Source: Enterobacter sp. RHBSTW-00175 (lineage in GTDB: Bacteria > Pseudomonadota > Gammaproteobacteria > Enterobacterales > Enterobacteriaceae). From it: a stretch of 64,000 nt of DNA. The position numbers were made by a program, and so were the translations under genes. Below, piece after piece: positions 48,581 to 58,765 of the stretch. The stretch's first letter is position 1, and every line of letters begins with the position of its first letter. Location: positions 1,736,001-1,800,000 of the forward strand of contig NZ_CP055930.1 in the NCBI RefSeq assembly GCF_013927005.1, written 5' to 3'. The notes under the pieces are model-generated. The model had not been told where the DNA came from. It worked only from the letters and a program-made list of their open reading frames with translations, and ran no database searches.

Positions 48581-50232
48581 TGTGGCAGATACTGCAAGTA
48601 AGCCAGACGCCCCTGAATATACAGGCTGTCAGGTTTTGGCAACTTCAGGCGCTCAAGGTCATCGTTTTTCGACAACAAGATCACCACCGAGATCCGCCCC
48701 TGCTGGCGATGTTCTTCCAGCCATTGTGGGAAATCGGCTTTGCCGACAAAGCGGTCTTTCACATCCGGATAGTCCAGCCCGTAACGCACTTCGCCGCTCT
48801 GACCATACAGAACGATGTCATTACGCTTTAACTCCCAGGCCAGGCCAGACGCGACGCCCACGTTATTCGCCAGAACGAAACGGCTCTCCTGAAGCGGCTC
48901 ACGTACGGTGTCCACCAGCGACTGCGGCTGTTTTGAATCCACCACCAGATTCGGGATAGCAAAGCCAATCAGCAGCGTCAGGCCAAGCGGACACAGTGCC
49001 GCCAGCCACCAGCGCTGCTGGCTCTGGCGCAGCGTAAACCAGCCCACTGCGGCCCAGATCAGGAAAGCCACAACCGCGCAGAAGACTTTATACAGCTCAA
49101 CGGACGTCCAGACCGGGTGTTTTGACAGCCCCCACGGGGAAACCACCAGCGCCGCCACCACACCCAGCACACCAAACGCCAGGTTGATCCATCCGTTGAT
49201 GCGCAGCACTTTGCCGCTCTTTTCCGCCACGGTGCAGGCGTAGTGCGCCATCAGCATCGCCAGCGGTGCAAAGCACGGCAGGATATAGGTCGGCAGCTTA
49301 CCTTTGGCGATACTGAAGAACACCAGTGGCATAACCACCCAACCAAGCAGGTACAATCCGCCGCCTTCGCCCTGTCGTCCACGCCAGCCCTGACGCAGCG
49401 CACCTGGCAGCAAGGCCAGCCACGGCAGACTTCCGGCAATCAGGAACGGAATGTAATACCAGAATGGCGCTTTGTGCTGGGCATCGCTCTGCGCAAAACG
49501 CTGAATATGCTCAACCCAGAAGAAGTAACGCCAGAAGTCCGGTTCACGATGGGCAATCGCCAGCCCCCAGGGCAGAACAATAAGCACGCAGCTGAGGATA
49601 GCCAGCCAGCCAAACAGCAGCACCTCTTTCCAGCGCTTCTGGGCAATCACCCACGGCAGCACGCCAATGACCGGCACGGCAAGCGCCAGGAACCCTTTGG
49701 TCATCACCCCCATTCCGCAGGCAAGCCCAAGCAGCACATAGCCACCCGCTTTTCCGGCGAACGTTTTCGCCTGTGCAGCCAGCCAGAAGCTGCACATCGC
49801 AAACACCAGCCAGAGAGTGATAATCGGATCCAGCACGGCATACGTGCCGATGCCATACACCAGGAAGAGGGTTAAGAAGATAACGCCCGAAAGCAAGGCG
49901 ACGCGTTTATCGCGCCAGATGCGCCATGCGAGCCAGATAACCAGCAGCGCCGCCAGCCCGGTGGAGAATATCGCTCCCGCGCGTACGGCAAAGTTGGTAT
50001 GACCAAACAGCATCTGTCCGATACTGTTAACCCAGTATCCGGCTATCGGTTTTTCAAAGTAACGAAGTCCCAGGAAATGCGGGACGACCCAGTCCCCTGA
50101 TGCCAGCATTTCACGGCTAATTTCCGCGTAGCGCGTCTCATCAGGTTGCCATAACAGGCGGATATCGACGGGAATAAGGTAGTAAATGACAAACAGTGCG
50201 AAAAGCGCAAAGCCATAACGGGCTGCTTTCAT
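48577..50232 (-). CDS. arnT: Lipid A 4-amino-4-deoxy-L-arabinose transferase
   Basis: GT-C glycosyltransferase that adds L-Ara4N to lipid A phosphates on the periplasmic face, lowering affinity for polymyxins. 551 residues, about a dozen membrane segments followed by a periplasmic C-terminal domain. Early motifs are [20 protein letters not shown] (the conserved DETRYAE loop) and the FEKPIAGYW region. Overlaps arnD and arnE by four bases. Confidence 0.97.
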   Translation of the reverse strand: MKAARYGFALFALFVIYYLIPVDIRLLWQPDETRYAEISREMLASGDWVVPHFLGLRYFEKPIAGYWVNSIGQMLFGHTNFAVRAGAIFSTGLAALLVIWLAWRIWRDKRVALLSGVIFLTLFLVYGIGTYAVLDPIITLWLVFAMCSFWLAAQAKTFAGKAGGYVLLGLACGMGVMTKGFLALAVPVIGVLPWVIAQKRWKEVLLFGWLAILSCVLIVLPWGLAIAHREPDFWRYFFWVEHIQRFAQSDAQHKAPFWYYIPFLIAGSLPWLALLPGALRQGWRGRQGEGGGLYLLGWVVMPLVFFSIAKGKLPTYILPCFAPLAMLMAHYACTVAEKSGKVLRINGWINLAFGVLGVVAALVVSPWGLSKHPVWTSVELYKVFCAVVAFLIWAAVGWFTLRQSQQRWWLAALCPLGLTLLIGFAIPNLVVDSKQPQSLVDTVREPLQESRFVLANNVGVASGLAWELKRNDIVLYGQSGEVRYGLDYPDVKDRFVGKADFPQWLEEHRQQGRISVVILLSKNDDLERLKLPKPDSLYIQGRLAYLQYLPQ

Positions 50233-51131
50233 GATACCGGGCTCACGGTTTGTTGATAGCCAAGCCAGCCTTCCCGGCCAGCCATTTCTTTACGAACAAT
50301 TTTGCCTACAGGCAGTGTGCTGAGGTCGTCAGGCAGCAGTTCGCTGAGTGGGCAAAACTGAATACCTTCCTCTGCGGCCATCGTCAGCAGCGCATCAAAG
50401 TCATGCTGATACGCAATCCCTTCCACTTCGGCGTGGATGGTATACACCGGCGTACCGGTATCACGATGGATGCAATCCAGAATGTAACGGTTAAAGCCCT
50501 CGGCAGTCACCTCGCGTCCCACCACTTCATCCCAGGTGGGAAGCGTGACCGGGATTTGCACAGTGCCAAACAGGTTTTCACCCAGCAGAGGCAAAAACGG
50601 CCCGCTGCCGCGACAGTCGCTGTTATAGCGAAATGCGAATGGCTGTTTCGCTTTCACCACGCGCTGATCCGCTCGCCAGCCTGCCACCGCCGAACACTGC
50701 ACCGGTTTACAGGTAATGGCTTCCAGCTCCATCATGCCGCGTTCAACCTCACGACCCAGACGTGGGATATCCCACACACCGGCCCAGGCCTGCCACGCAT
50801 GGTGATCCCAGGCATGTAGCCCTACCTCATGCAAACGCGATGCTTCGCGGATAATGTCTTCATTACCCGCGCCGATGCGCCTGCCAGGCCAGGCGGTTCC
50901 GGCCAGCAAAATATCCCAGCCGTACAGCGATGCTGCGCGTGAGCGCAGCATTTTGAACAGAAACGCCGGTTTAATCAGACGCCATAAATGGCGTCCCATG
51001 TTATCCGGCCCCACACTGAAGAAGATACTGGAGCGCACATCATGCTTGCCCAGTAACTCCAGCAGTTTGGGCACGCCATCACGCGTGCCCCGGAAGGTGT
51101 CGACGTCTATACGTAAGCCGACTTTTTTCAT
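50229..51131 (-). CDS. arnD: 4-deoxy-4-formamido-Ara-undecaprenyl-phosphate deformylase
   Basis: NodB-type polysaccharide deacetylase, 300 residues, that removes the formyl group from undecaprenyl-phosphate-Ara4FN. The metal and catalytic region is visible in [20 protein letters not shown] and [16 protein letters not shown]. Overlaps arnA and arnT by four bases. Confidence 0.96.
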   Translation of the reverse strand: MKKVGLRIDVDTFRGTRDGVPKLLELLGKHDVRSSIFFSVGPDNMGRHLWRLIKPAFLFKMLRSRAASLYGWDILLAGTAWPGRRIGAGNEDIIREASRLHEVGLHAWDHHAWQAWAGVWDIPRLGREVERGMMELEAITCKPVQCSAVAGWRADQRVVKAKQPFAFRYNSDCRGSGPFLPLLGENLFGTVQIPVTLPTWDEVVGREVTAEGFNRYILDCIHRDTGTPVYTIHAEVEGIAYQHDFDALLTMAAEEGIQFCPLSELLPDDLSTLPVGKIVRKEMAGREGWLGYQQTVSPVS

Positions 51132-53110
51132 GATGTCTGTTCCGACAGCTCCACTGTGCGCAGGAAGAAATCGAGCGTTTCATCGATGGTCTGTTCCATC
51201 TTCACTTCCGGCGTCCAGTTCAGGCAGCGCTTGGCGTTACGGATGCTTGGCTTACGGTGCTCAACGTCCTGATAGCCTTTACCGTAGTAGCTGCTGCTTT
51301 CCACTTCACGGAAGCCCGCAAACGGCGGGAACTGGTCACGAAGTGGATGACGCTCGAAGCTTGCCAGCAGCATCTCAGCCAGTTCACGAATGCTGGCTTC
51401 GTTTTCCGGGTTACCGATGTTGATGATTTCACCGTTGCAGCGGCCATCTTTGTTTTCGATGATGCGGAACAGCGCTTCGATACCGTCAGAGATGTCAGTA
51501 AAGCAACGCTTCTGTTTGCCGCCTTCAATCAGCTTGATTGGGGAGCCTTCAACCAGGTTCAGGATCAGCTGAGTGATCGCACGCGAACTACCAATACGCG
51601 CGGCATTCAGGTTATCCAGACGTGGCCCCATCCAGTTAAACGGACGGAAAAGAGTAAAGCGCAGGCCTTCTTTTTCACCGTATGCCCAAATCACGCGGTC
51701 CAGCAGCTGTTTGGAAACAGAGTAGATCCAGCGTTGTTTGTTAATTGGGCCGACCACCAGGTTAGAGGTGTCTTCGTCGAAGTTTTTGTCCGTACACATG
51801 CCGTACACTTCAGACGTGGACGGGAAGATGATGCGCTTATCGTATTTCACGCAGTCGCGGATAATCTTCAGGTTCTCTTCGAAGTCCAGCTCGAACACGC
51901 GCAGCGGGTTACGGGTGTATTCAATCGGGGTCGCGATCGCCACCAGCGGCAGCACCACATCGCATTTCTTGATGTGGTATTCGATCCATTCGGAGTGGAT
52001 GCTGATATCCCCTTCAACGAAGTGGAAACGTGGGTTGGTCAGGAAGCGGCTGATCGCATCAGAGCCAATATCCAGGCCATAGATTTCGTAGTTGTCGTCT
52101 TGCAGCAGACGTTCGGTCAGGTGGTTACCGATAAAGCCGTTCACACCGAGGATCAGTACGCGGGTGCGGCGTTTGATGGCCACAACCGGTGCGCTGGTGA
52201 TAATTGCGCCAGCAACCAGACCCAGAGACTGCGCCAGCTGCGTGCCCTGAACGTATACGCCGTTGTCAGTTTGCCCGGTCAGAATTTCCAGCGCCTGCTC
52301 GCCGCAGCTCACTACCAGCGGGGAAACAGAGACCACCGTACCCGGTTTTGCCGCCGGAATGTCGTCACGTACGCGGGATTTCCAGACAATAAATTTGCTT
52401 ACGCCCGCGAAGCTGTACGCGCCCGGCCACGGGTCAGTGACCGCACGCACCAGGTTGTGCAGCTGACGCGCAGGTTTCGCCCAGTCCAGACGACCATCTT
52501 CCGGGTTACGGCGGCCAAAGCAGCTTGCTTTGCTCTCATCCTGCGCGGTCTCTTTAAAAGAACCCTGCTGAATGGAAGGCAGCACATCACGCAGCAGGTT
52601 TTGCGCAGCGCCACACAGTTTATGATGCAGTTGCAGCGCGGTTTCATCTGCTTCAATAACCACTTTCTGCTGGGCCACAATATCGCCCGCATCTGCGCGA
52701 CGCACCATGCGGTGCAGAGTCACGCCGGTTTCCGTTTCACCGTTAACCAGCACCCAGTTCAGCGGCGCGCGGCCACGGTATGCTGGCAGCAGGGAGCCGT
52801 GCAGGTTGAATGCGCCTTTTGGTGCCAGGCTTAAGATATCGTTGCTCAGCAGATTGCGATAATAGAAAGAGAAAATCACATCAGGAGAAAGCGCGCGAAT
52901 GCGGTCAACCCACAGCGGGTGGTTTACATCATCAGGGGCATACACCGGGATGCCACGCTCAGCGGCAATACGCGCAACGGAACCAAAGAAGTTATTTTCT
53001 CCGGCAGCGTCCGGGTGAGTGAAGATTGCAGCAATATCATAACCCGCTTCCAGCAGGGCCAGCGTGCCCGTACACCCCATATCGTGATAGGCAAATACAA
53101 CAGCTTTCAT
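51128..53110 (-). CDS. arnA: Bifunctional UDP-Ara4N formyltransferase / UDP-GlcA decarboxylase
   Basis: 660 residues with two fused enzymes. Residues about 1-304 are the formyltransferase ([20 protein letters not shown]), and about 315-660 are the NAD-dependent UDP-glucuronate oxidative decarboxylase ([30 protein letters not shown] with the YxxxK pair; [11 protein letters not shown]). It makes UDP-Ara4O and formylates UDP-Ara4N. Overlaps arnC and arnD by four bases. Confidence 0.97.
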   Translation of the reverse strand: MKAVVFAYHDMGCTGTLALLEAGYDIAAIFTHPDAAGENNFFGSVARIAAERGIPVYAPDDVNHPLWVDRIRALSPDVIFSFYYRNLLSNDILSLAPKGAFNLHGSLLPAYRGRAPLNWVLVNGETETGVTLHRMVRRADAGDIVAQQKVVIEADETALQLHHKLCGAAQNLLRDVLPSIQQGSFKETAQDESKASCFGRRNPEDGRLDWAKPARQLHNLVRAVTDPWPGAYSFAGVSKFIVWKSRVRDDIPAAKPGTVVSVSPLVVSCGEQALEILTGQTDNGVYVQGTQLAQSLGLVAGAIITSAPVVAIKRRTRVLILGVNGFIGNHLTERLLQDDNYEIYGLDIGSDAISRFLTNPRFHFVEGDISIHSEWIEYHIKKCDVVLPLVAIATPIEYTRNPLRVFELDFEENLKIIRDCVKYDKRIIFPSTSEVYGMCTDKNFDEDTSNLVVGPINKQRWIYSVSKQLLDRVIWAYGEKEGLRFTLFRPFNWMGPRLDNLNAARIGSSRAITQLILNLVEGSPIKLIEGGKQKRCFTDISDGIEALFRIIENKDGRCNGEIINIGNPENEASIRELAEMLLASFERHPLRDQFPPFAGFREVESSSYYGKGYQDVEHRKPSIRNAKRCLNWTPEVKMEQTIDETLDFFLRTVELSEQTS

Positions 53111-54090
53111 GGGTGAATTTCCTCTTGAGATGCTTTGTGTTCCTGACGGACAACACGTTGAATAAAGTAGCGCGGACGTGCGCGAACATCGTTATAAATA
53201 CGGCCGATGTACTCACCGAGTAAGCCCATCCCAACAAACTGGGCACCGATGAACATGAACAGTACGGCAAACAGCATAAAGACCCCTTCCGCCGCCCACT
53301 GAGGGCCGAAGATCAGTCGCAACGCGACCAGCAGGACGGAAATCGCAAACCCGGCCAGTGCGATAACACTGCCGAACACGCTTAACAAACGCAGCGGCGT
53401 GGTGGTCAGGCAGGTGATCAGGTCATACATCAGGTTAATCAGGCGCATAAAGCTGTACTTCGATTCCCCGTGCTCGCGCTCAGCGTGCAGCACCGGGATT
53501 TCAGTCGCTCTGCGGGCAAAGGTATTGGCGAGAATCGGAATGAACGTACTGCGCTCGTGGCAGTGCAGCATGGCATCGACAATGTGGCGACGGTAGGCGC
53601 GCAACATGCAGCCGTAATCACCCATTGCTTTACCGGTCGTGCGCTGGATAAGGCGGTTAATGGTGCGCGACGCCAGCTTGCGGAACAGGCTGTCCTGGCG
53701 GTTCTGGCGAACTGTGCCGACCACGTCATAGCCTTCATCGGCTTTCGCTACCAGGCGCGGGATCTCTTCCGGCGGGTTTTGCAGGTCGGCATCCAGAGTG
53801 ATGATCAGGTCGCCCGTTACGTGGCTAAAGCCAGCCATAATGGCAGAGTGCTGACCGTAGTTACGGTTAAGCAGTACGGCTACGATGTGGCTTCCTTCAA
53901 CCTCTGCGGCGTCAGTGAGCATCTGGGCAGAATCGTCGCTGCTGCCATCATCTACCAGCAGAATTTCGTACGCCTTGCCCATAGTGTCACAGGCTGCCGT
54001 GGTGCGGCGGATAAGTTCAGGCAGGCTCTCCTGCTCGTTGTAAACCGGGATAACAACTGAAACTTTTTGTACAGGTGGTGCGCTGAACAT
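53107..54090 (-). CDS. arnC: Undecaprenyl-phosphate Ara4FN transferase ArnC
   Basis: GT2 glycosyltransferase that loads Ara4FN onto undecaprenyl phosphate. 327 residues from the ATG at 54090 ([20 protein letters not shown]). The GT-A domain has [18 protein letters not shown] and [19 protein letters not shown]; two C-terminal membrane segments follow. The frame extends 18 codons upstream into arnB, but the start one base after the arnB stop fits the E. coli protein. Confidence 0.96.
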   Translation of the reverse strand: MFSAPPVQKVSVVIPVYNEQESLPELIRRTTAACDTMGKAYEILLVDDGSSDDSAQMLTDAAEVEGSHIVAVLLNRNYGQHSAIMAGFSHVTGDLIITLDADLQNPPEEIPRLVAKADEGYDVVGTVRQNRQDSLFRKLASRTINRLIQRTTGKAMGDYGCMLRAYRRHIVDAMLHCHERSTFIPILANTFARRATEIPVLHAEREHGESKYSFMRLINLMYDLITCLTTTPLRLLSVFGSVIALAGFAISVLLVALRLIFGPQWAAEGVFMLFAVLFMFIGAQFVGMGLLGEYIGRIYNDVRARPRYFIQRVVRQEHKASQEEIHP

Positions 54091-54091
54091 A

Positions 54092-55226
54092 TCAATTTCC
54101 TGCAAGCTGATGGAGCGCGGTAATGACGCGGGTTGCGTCGTCATGCGTCATGTCCGGGAAAAGAGGGAGTGAACAAATACGCGCGCTGTTCCATTCGGAG
54201 TTCGGGAGCGAGACTTCAGGGAAACGCTCGCGATAGTATTTTTGCGTATGAGCAGCACGGAAATGCAGACCAGTACCAATGCCTTTTGCTTTCAGCGCGT
54301 CCATTAACGCGTCACGTGAGATCCCACAGCGGGCTTCATCAACGCGAATGATAAAAAGATGCCATGCATGGACATGCGGCCAGGCTGGAATACGCAGCGG
54401 CTCGAAAGGTGTATCCGCAAGCTCCGTCAGATAACGTTCAGCGATTTCGCGACGGCGCGCGTTGGCTTCGCTCAATTTACCCAACTGGACCAGCGCCAGC
54501 GCGGCGTTGATATCCGCGAGGTTGTATTTATACCCCGGGGAGATAACTTCTGCCTGCGGCGCGCGGCCGTGAGTCTGGCGGTCATAAGCATCAACACCAA
54601 GCCCGTGGAACTTGAGACTGCGGATACGCTGTGCCAGTTGTTCGTCGTCCGTCACCACTAAACCGCCTTCCGCGCAGGTCATGTTTTTGATCGCGTGGAA
54701 AGAGAAGATAGCGGTACCCTGCCAGCCAACATGGCGATTTTTGTAGTAAGTGCCTGCTGCGTGGGCTGCATCTTCAATAACAGGTATACCGTGACGTTCG
54801 CTTATCGCGTGAATTGCATCGATATCAAAAGGCGCACCCGCATAATGCACGGGGATGATGGCTTTGGTACGGGGAGTAATAGCGGCTTCGATGGCCTCTG
54901 GCGTTACCATCAGCGTGTCTTTGTCGACATCGATCATCACGGGTGTTGCGCCCAGCAGCACAATCATATTGAGGGTCGACACCCAGGTTAGAGAAGGGGT
55001 AATGACTTCATCACCGGGGCCAATGCCCATCGCCATCAGCGTGACGTGCATCCCGGCGGTTGCAGAGCAGACAGCAATCGCATGACGATTCCCCGTCAGC
55101 TTACAAAATGCCTCTTCAAGCTCCTGATTTTTTGGCCCTGTGGTGATCCAGCCCGACATCAAAACGTCCTGAAGCGCCGCAATTTCCTCAGCGCCCATCG
55201 ACGGTCGCGAAAAAGGCAGAAAATCA
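54092..55226 (-). pseudogene. arnB: UDP-Ara4O aminotransferase, 5' end cut off by IS1
   Basis: PLP-dependent DegT/DnrJ aminotransferase that converts UDP-Ara4O to UDP-Ara4N. The remaining frame holds 377 residues from [14 protein letters not shown] to the normal C-terminus, with the PLP lysine in [17 protein letters not shown]1 has replaced what precedes it: the native start ATG AGT GAT TTT C lies on the far side of IS1 at 55995-56007, giving an original product of 379 residues. A fortuitous in-frame TTG inside the IS1 end (55240) could start a five-residue substitute N-terminus (MAASP), but no good ribosome binding site precedes it. Rated as disrupted. Confidence 0.9.
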
Positions 55227-55281
55227 GGTGATGCTGCCAACTTACTGATTTAGTGTATGATGGTGTTTTTGAGGTGCTCCA

Positions 55282-55557
55282 GTGGCTTCTGTTTCTATCA
55301 GCTGTCCCTCCTGTTCAGCTACTGACGGGGTGGTGCGTAACGGCAAAAGCACCGCCGGACATCAGCGCTATCTCTGCTCTCACTGCCGTAAAACATGGCA
55401 ACTGCAGTTCACTTACACCGCTTCTCAACCCGGTACGCACCAGAAAATCATTGATATGGCCATGAATGGCGTTGGATGCCGGGCAACCGCCCGCATTATG
55501 GGCGTTGGCCTCAACACGATTTTCCGCCATTTAAAAAACTCAGGCCGCAGTCGGTAA
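55282..55557 (+). CDS. insA: IS1 protein InsA
   Basis: 91 residues, zinc-finger and helix-turn-helix DNA-binding protein of IS1 ([43 protein letters not shown]). It represses IS1 and binds the terminal repeats. The full transposase is made by a -1 frameshift into insB. Confidence 0.97.
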   Translation: MASVSISCPSCSATDGVVRNGKSTAGHQRYLCSHCRKTWQLQFTYTASQPGTHQKIIDMAMNGVGCRATARIMGVGLNTIFRHLKNSGRSR

Positions 55558-55979
55558 CCTCGCGCATACAGCCGGGCAGTGACGTCATCGTCTGCGCGGA
55601 AATGGACGAACAGTGGGGATACGTCGGGGCTAAATCGCGCCAGCGCTGGCTGTTTTACGCGTATGACAGGCTCCGGAAGACGGTTGTTGCGCACGTATTC
55701 GGTGAACGCACTATGGCGACGCTGGGGCGTCTTATGAGCCTGCTGTCACCCTTTGACGTGGTGATATGGATGACGGATGGCTGGCCGCTGTATGAATCCC
55801 GCCTGAAGGGAAAGCTGCACGTAATCAGCAAGCGATATACGCAGCGAATTGAGCGGCATAACCTGAATCTGAGGCAGCACCTGGCACGGCTGGGACGGAA
55901 GTCGCTGTCGTTCTCAAAATCGGTGGAGCTGCATGACAAAGTCATCGGGCATTATCTGAACATAAAACACTATCAATAA
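55476..55979 (+). CDS. insB: IS1 transposase part InsB
   Basis: 167-residue frame containing the IS1 catalytic domain ([57 protein letters not shown]). It is normally expressed as the InsAB' fusion through the A-rich slip site in the overlap with insA (TTTAAAAAACTC near 55529). Intact, so the element should be active. Confidence 0.96.
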   Translation: MPGNRPHYGRWPQHDFPPFKKLRPQSVTSRIQPGSDVIVCAEMDEQWGYVGAKSRQRWLFYAYDRLRKTVVAHVFGERTMATLGRLMSLLSPFDVVIWMTDGWPLYESRLKGKLHVISKRYTQRIERHNLNLRQHLARLGRKSLSFSKSVELHDKVIGHYLNIKHYQ

Positions 55980-55994
55980 GTTGGAGTCATTACC

Positions 55995-56007
55995 GAAAAT
56001 CACTCAT
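55995..56007 (-). pseudogene. arnB: Severed start of arnB
   Basis: On the minus strand ATG AGT GAT TTT C, preceded by AAGGAAATTAATA. This is the original arnB start codon and ribosome binding site, left on the promoter side of IS1. The eight bases nearest IS1 are the target duplication. Confidence 0.9.
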
Positions 56008-56173
56008 TATTAATTTCCTTGCTGTATTAAAGGCGTCATCTTTTACTGCGCTGTCGTAATGGGCAGCTCAATGGGATCATGCAAGATGGAATTTAAATAA
56101 ATACCAAATAAAATTTAGTCGTTGCTTCATTTATGTCAACAAACCATCAACTAAGGCAAAGTAGTCCTCTTTT

Positions 56174-56190
56174 CTTAGGAAAAAATTAAG
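56174..56190 (-). promoter_or_regulatory. PmrA box upstream of arnB
   Basis: On the minus strand CTTAAT-TTTTT-CCTAAG, matching the PmrA consensus YTTAAK-N5-YTTAAK with one mismatch. It lies 167 bases from the original arnB ATG. PmrA/BasR activates arn in related bacteria under Fe3+, acid or low-Mg2+ stress. Confidence 0.7.
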
Positions 56191-56379
56191 ACACAGCTAA
56201 ATTACAATGAGATTAACAAGAAGGGGAAGCGAAAAAACCGTTTAACAACATAAAGATAGATGGAATCTCTGTTTTTTTGAATTTTTTGTGATTAGGCTCA
56301 CGGCAAATTAAGGCTGTATTTCACTTGATTGCAGGGAAAATAATAAGAAAAGTAAATAAATGCTCAACCAAAATAAGAA

Positions 56380-56417
56380 TTCCGGGCATTTCGCCTGAAA
56401 AACGAAATCACCCGGGA
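56380..56417 (-). terminator. Terminator of padC
   Basis: TTCCCGGG...ATTTCG and CGAAAT..CCCGGAA arms followed by TTCTTATTTT on the minus strand, shortly after the padC stop. Confidence 0.7.
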
Positions 56418-56444
56418 ACTTTCTAAATAAGTGAATTGTCGCGC

Positions 56445-56951
56445 TTAGTTAAGATTAGCAGGGAAATCATCCGGCAATTCACTGGCAGCACAGGCAATCA
56501 CCGAGTCATTGTTCGCACCGCAGTCCCGCACAAAGGTAATGGTCGCAAACTCATCAATCACTTCAGTAGGATACGCCGGCCCCTGGTCACGATACGCATT
56601 CATCAGTGGGATATGATCATTCTGGAAACAGATCGTTTTTTCCGGGTTATTAATCACCCAGCGCGGGAAGAAAATCGTACCGTGGAAGAGTTTGTCACCC
56701 AGATTCACAATCAGGCTAACATCCGTACCGGTGGGTTCAGTCCAGGAAATTTTATAAATACTCTCACCCACCCTCACGATATATGCCTGCTGGTCTTTTA
56801 CCCAACGGTTCGCCACGATGCCGCTGTGAATGCGGTAATCCAGCGTGGTGTCATTTTTCACGTAGATCTCGTAGTTCCAGCCATTATCGTAGGTGTAGAC
56901 CAGGTGTTTACCCACAAAGCCGCTCAAATCATGTTTGTCGAAGGTGCTCAT
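56445..56951 (-). CDS. padC: Phenolic acid decarboxylase
   Basis: 168-residue lipocalin-fold, cofactor-free decarboxylase of hydroxycinnamic acids such as p-coumaric and ferulic acid, forming vinylphenols. It matches Bacillus PadC through VYTYDNGWNYEIYVKNDTTL, DYRIHSGIVANRWVKDQQAY, SWTEPTGTDVSLIVNLGDKL, HGTIFFPRWV and FQNDHIPLMNAYRD, which include the active-site tyrosines, arginine and glutamate. Divergent from the LysR gene at 57051, its likely regulator. Confidence 0.92.
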   Translation of the reverse strand: MSTFDKHDLSGFVGKHLVYTYDNGWNYEIYVKNDTTLDYRIHSGIVANRWVKDQQAYIVRVGESIYKISWTEPTGTDVSLIVNLGDKLFHGTIFFPRWVINNPEKTICFQNDHIPLMNAYRDQGPAYPTEVIDEFATITFVRDCGANNDSVIACAASELPDDFPANLN

Positions 56952-57016
56952 AATGTGTCTCCTCTGTTTTGATGAGACGATCGTACTCCTTCAAAAAATG
57001 GATGAATAACGCTATG

Positions 57017-57037
57017 TTTGAATCAAATTCATTCAAA
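57017..57037. promoter_or_regulatory. Candidate LysR operator between padC and the LysR gene
   Basis: TTTGAAT-CAAATTC-ATTCAAA, a perfect 7-base inverted repeat of the T-N11-A kind bound by LysR proteins, 14 bases before the regulator start codon. A single dyad in a short divergent region suggests one site controls both genes. Confidence 0.6.
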
Positions 57038-57050
57038 TTTTAGATACGTT

Positions 57051-57911
57051 ATGCACAAGACAACGCTGGAACAGTGGTCACTACTGGAGAAAGTGGTAGA
57101 GCTTGGCAGCTTTGCCAGAGCGGCAGAAGAGACCGCCCGCAGCCAGTCCTCCGTGAGTTATAACCTGTCTTTATTGCAGGAGCGGCTGGGAGTGGCGCTG
57201 CTGGCGCCGGAAGGTCGACGCGCGGTATTAACCCCTGCCGGAGAATTGCTTCTCAACCAGGTAAAGCCGCTGCTCAAGGCTTTTTCGTACGTCGAAACAC
57301 GGGCGGCAACGCTGCGCAACGGGATGCGCACGCGGCTGGACCTGGTCGTAGACAACATTTTCCCGCGCCGCCGTCTGTTCGCCATTTTGCGCCAGTTCCA
57401 GCAAATGTACCCGCAAACCCAGGTAAGGCTGACGGAGGTGCTGGAAAATGCCAGCTCGGATATCGTCAATAATGAAGCCGATGTCATGGTGTTAACCCGC
57501 CGTCAGGACATCACCGGGCTTGGCGAATGGTTGATGAACATTGATTTTGTTGCCGTCGCCCATCGCGATCACCCCTTATTTGCGCTCAATACGCCGCTCA
57601 ATGACGAGATGCTACGTCCGTGGCCACTAATTCATATTGCAGATAACCAGCCTGCCGCCAGCACTGCCGGAGAGTCGTGGACATTTTCGACCATCGATGC
57701 CGCGATTGAGGCCGTGATGTATCAGGTGGGCTATGGCTGGTTGCCGGAGGAACGCATTCAGAGCCAGCTTGAACAGGGCGTGCTTAAAATGCTGCCACTG
57801 AGCCACGGTACGCGCCGTGCCACGCCTCTGCACCTGATCGTAAAGCGCGCCCTGACGCCGCTGGACGAGCAGGTTGAAACGCTACTGCGCCTTTTTAGCC
57901 CACCCCGGTAA
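57051..57911 (+). CDS. LysR-family transcriptional regulator
   Basis: 286 residues from the ATG at 57051 (MHKTTLEQWSLLEKVVELGS). The N-terminal winged HTH reads FARAAEETARSQSSVSYNLSL, and the C-terminal part is a LysR substrate-binding domain (about 90-286). A TTG at 57018 would add 11 residues but overlaps the operator-like dyad. Position and divergence suggest it controls padC in response to phenolic acids (inference). Confidence 0.88.
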   Translation: MHKTTLEQWSLLEKVVELGSFARAAEETARSQSSVSYNLSLLQERLGVALLAPEGRRAVLTPAGELLLNQVKPLLKAFSYVETRAATLRNGMRTRLDLVVDNIFPRRRLFAILRQFQQMYPQTQVRLTEVLENASSDIVNNEADVMVLTRRQDITGLGEWLMNIDFVAVAHRDHPLFALNTPLNDEMLRPWPLIHIADNQPAASTAGESWTFSTIDAAIEAVMYQVGYGWLPEERIQSQLEQGVLKMLPLSHGTRRATPLHLIVKRALTPLDEQVETLLRLFSPPR

Positions 57912-57965
57912 ACCTCAACTGCTACGCTTTAAGGTCTGAACTTTGAAAACCACAAGGAGCAGACA

Positions 57966-58760
57966 ATGAAAATTGATTTTACGGGCAAAGTTGCGCTGGT
58001 CACGGCCTCCACAGGCGGCATTGGTTTTGCCATTGCCAAAGGGCTGGCCGAAGGCGGCGCGGAAGTGATCATCAACGGGCGTAGCACCGAATCGGTCAAT
58101 AATGGGATACAGCAATTACAGCAGGCAGTGCCGGGTGTCCAGGTGCGGGCAGCCATTGCCGACCTCAGCACCCCGGAAGGGGTTGAATCGCTGCTGAAGG
58201 TCGCAACCAGTGTCGATATTCTGGTAAACAACGCCGGGATTTACGGCCCGCTGGATTTTTACGACACCGACGATGCCACCTGGGAGCGCTACTGGCAAAC
58301 CAACGTGATGTCGGGTGTACGGCTCTCCCGCGCCCTGCTGCCGGGTATGGTGCAGAAAGGCTGGGGTCGTGTGGTCTTCATTTCATCGGAATCGGCCTGC
58401 AATATTCCGGCAGATATGATCCACTATGGCGTAACCAAAACTGCACAACTCTCACTGGCACGCGGCCTGGCGAAATTCGTAGCGGGAAGTGGCGTGACGG
58501 TGAACAGCGTGCTGCCGGGGCCAACCATTTCCGATGGTTTCGCCGAGATGATGAAAGACGAAATCGAAAGAACCGGCAAATCGCTGGAACAGCTGGCGAA
58601 AGAGTTTGTGATGGCCAACCGCCCCAGCTCAGTCATACAGCGCGCCGCGTCGGTTGAAGAGGTGGCTAATATGGTGGTGTATGTCTGTTCAACGCAGGCT
58701 TCCGCCACCTCCGGTGCGGCATTGCGCGTGGATGGCGGCGTGGTGGACGATATTATCTGA
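57966..58760 (+). CDS. SDR-family NAD(P)-dependent oxidoreductase
   Basis: Classical short-chain dehydrogenase/reductase, 264 residues. Coenzyme motif TASTGGIGFAIAKGLAEGG, structural NNAG (LVNNAGIYG), and active site Ser-Tyr-Lys in ISSESACNIP ... YGVTKTAQL. The basic residue after beta-2 (INGRSTE) favours NADPH. Substrate unknown. AAGGAG precedes the start. It lies downstream of the LysR gene on the same strand and may be co-transcribed. Confidence 0.88.
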   Translation: MKIDFTGKVALVTASTGGIGFAIAKGLAEGGAEVIINGRSTESVNNGIQQLQQAVPGVQVRAAIADLSTPEGVESLLKVATSVDILVNNAGIYGPLDFYDTDDATWERYWQTNVMSGVRLSRALLPGMVQKGWGRVVFISSESACNIPADMIHYGVTKTAQLSLARGLAKFVAGSGVTVNSVLPGPTISDGFAEMMKDEIERTGKSLEQLAKEFVMANRPSSVIQRAASVEEVANMVVYVCSTQASATSGAALRVDGGVVDDII

Positions 58761-58765
58761 CCTGC

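Larger units (their letters stand above)
55227..55994 (+). mobile_element. IS1 insertion sequence (768 bp) in arnB
   Basis: The ends GGTGATGCTGCCAACTTACT and AAGTTGGAGTCATTACC are the IS1 terminal repeats, and the length is exactly 768 bp. An 8-base target duplication GAAAATCA flanks it (55219-55226 and 55995-56002). insA and insB are on the plus strand, opposite to the arn genes. Confidence 0.98.
56008..56444. promoter_or_regulatory. arnB promoter and leader region
   Basis: 437 AT-rich bases between the severed arnB start and padC. It holds the arnB ribosome binding site, a leader, a PmrA box at 56174-56190 and the padC terminator at its right end. No gene is seen. Confidence 0.6.

Noticed and set aside
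51257..52834. 525-residue open frame opposite arnA
   Set aside because: Exact antisense of a well-conserved gene with high GC at third positions; no start signals and no recognisable protein.
55227..55260. Functional hybrid promoter for arn from the IS1 end
   Set aside because: TTGGCA lies at the IS1 end, but 17 bases downstream the sequence does not resemble a -10 element.
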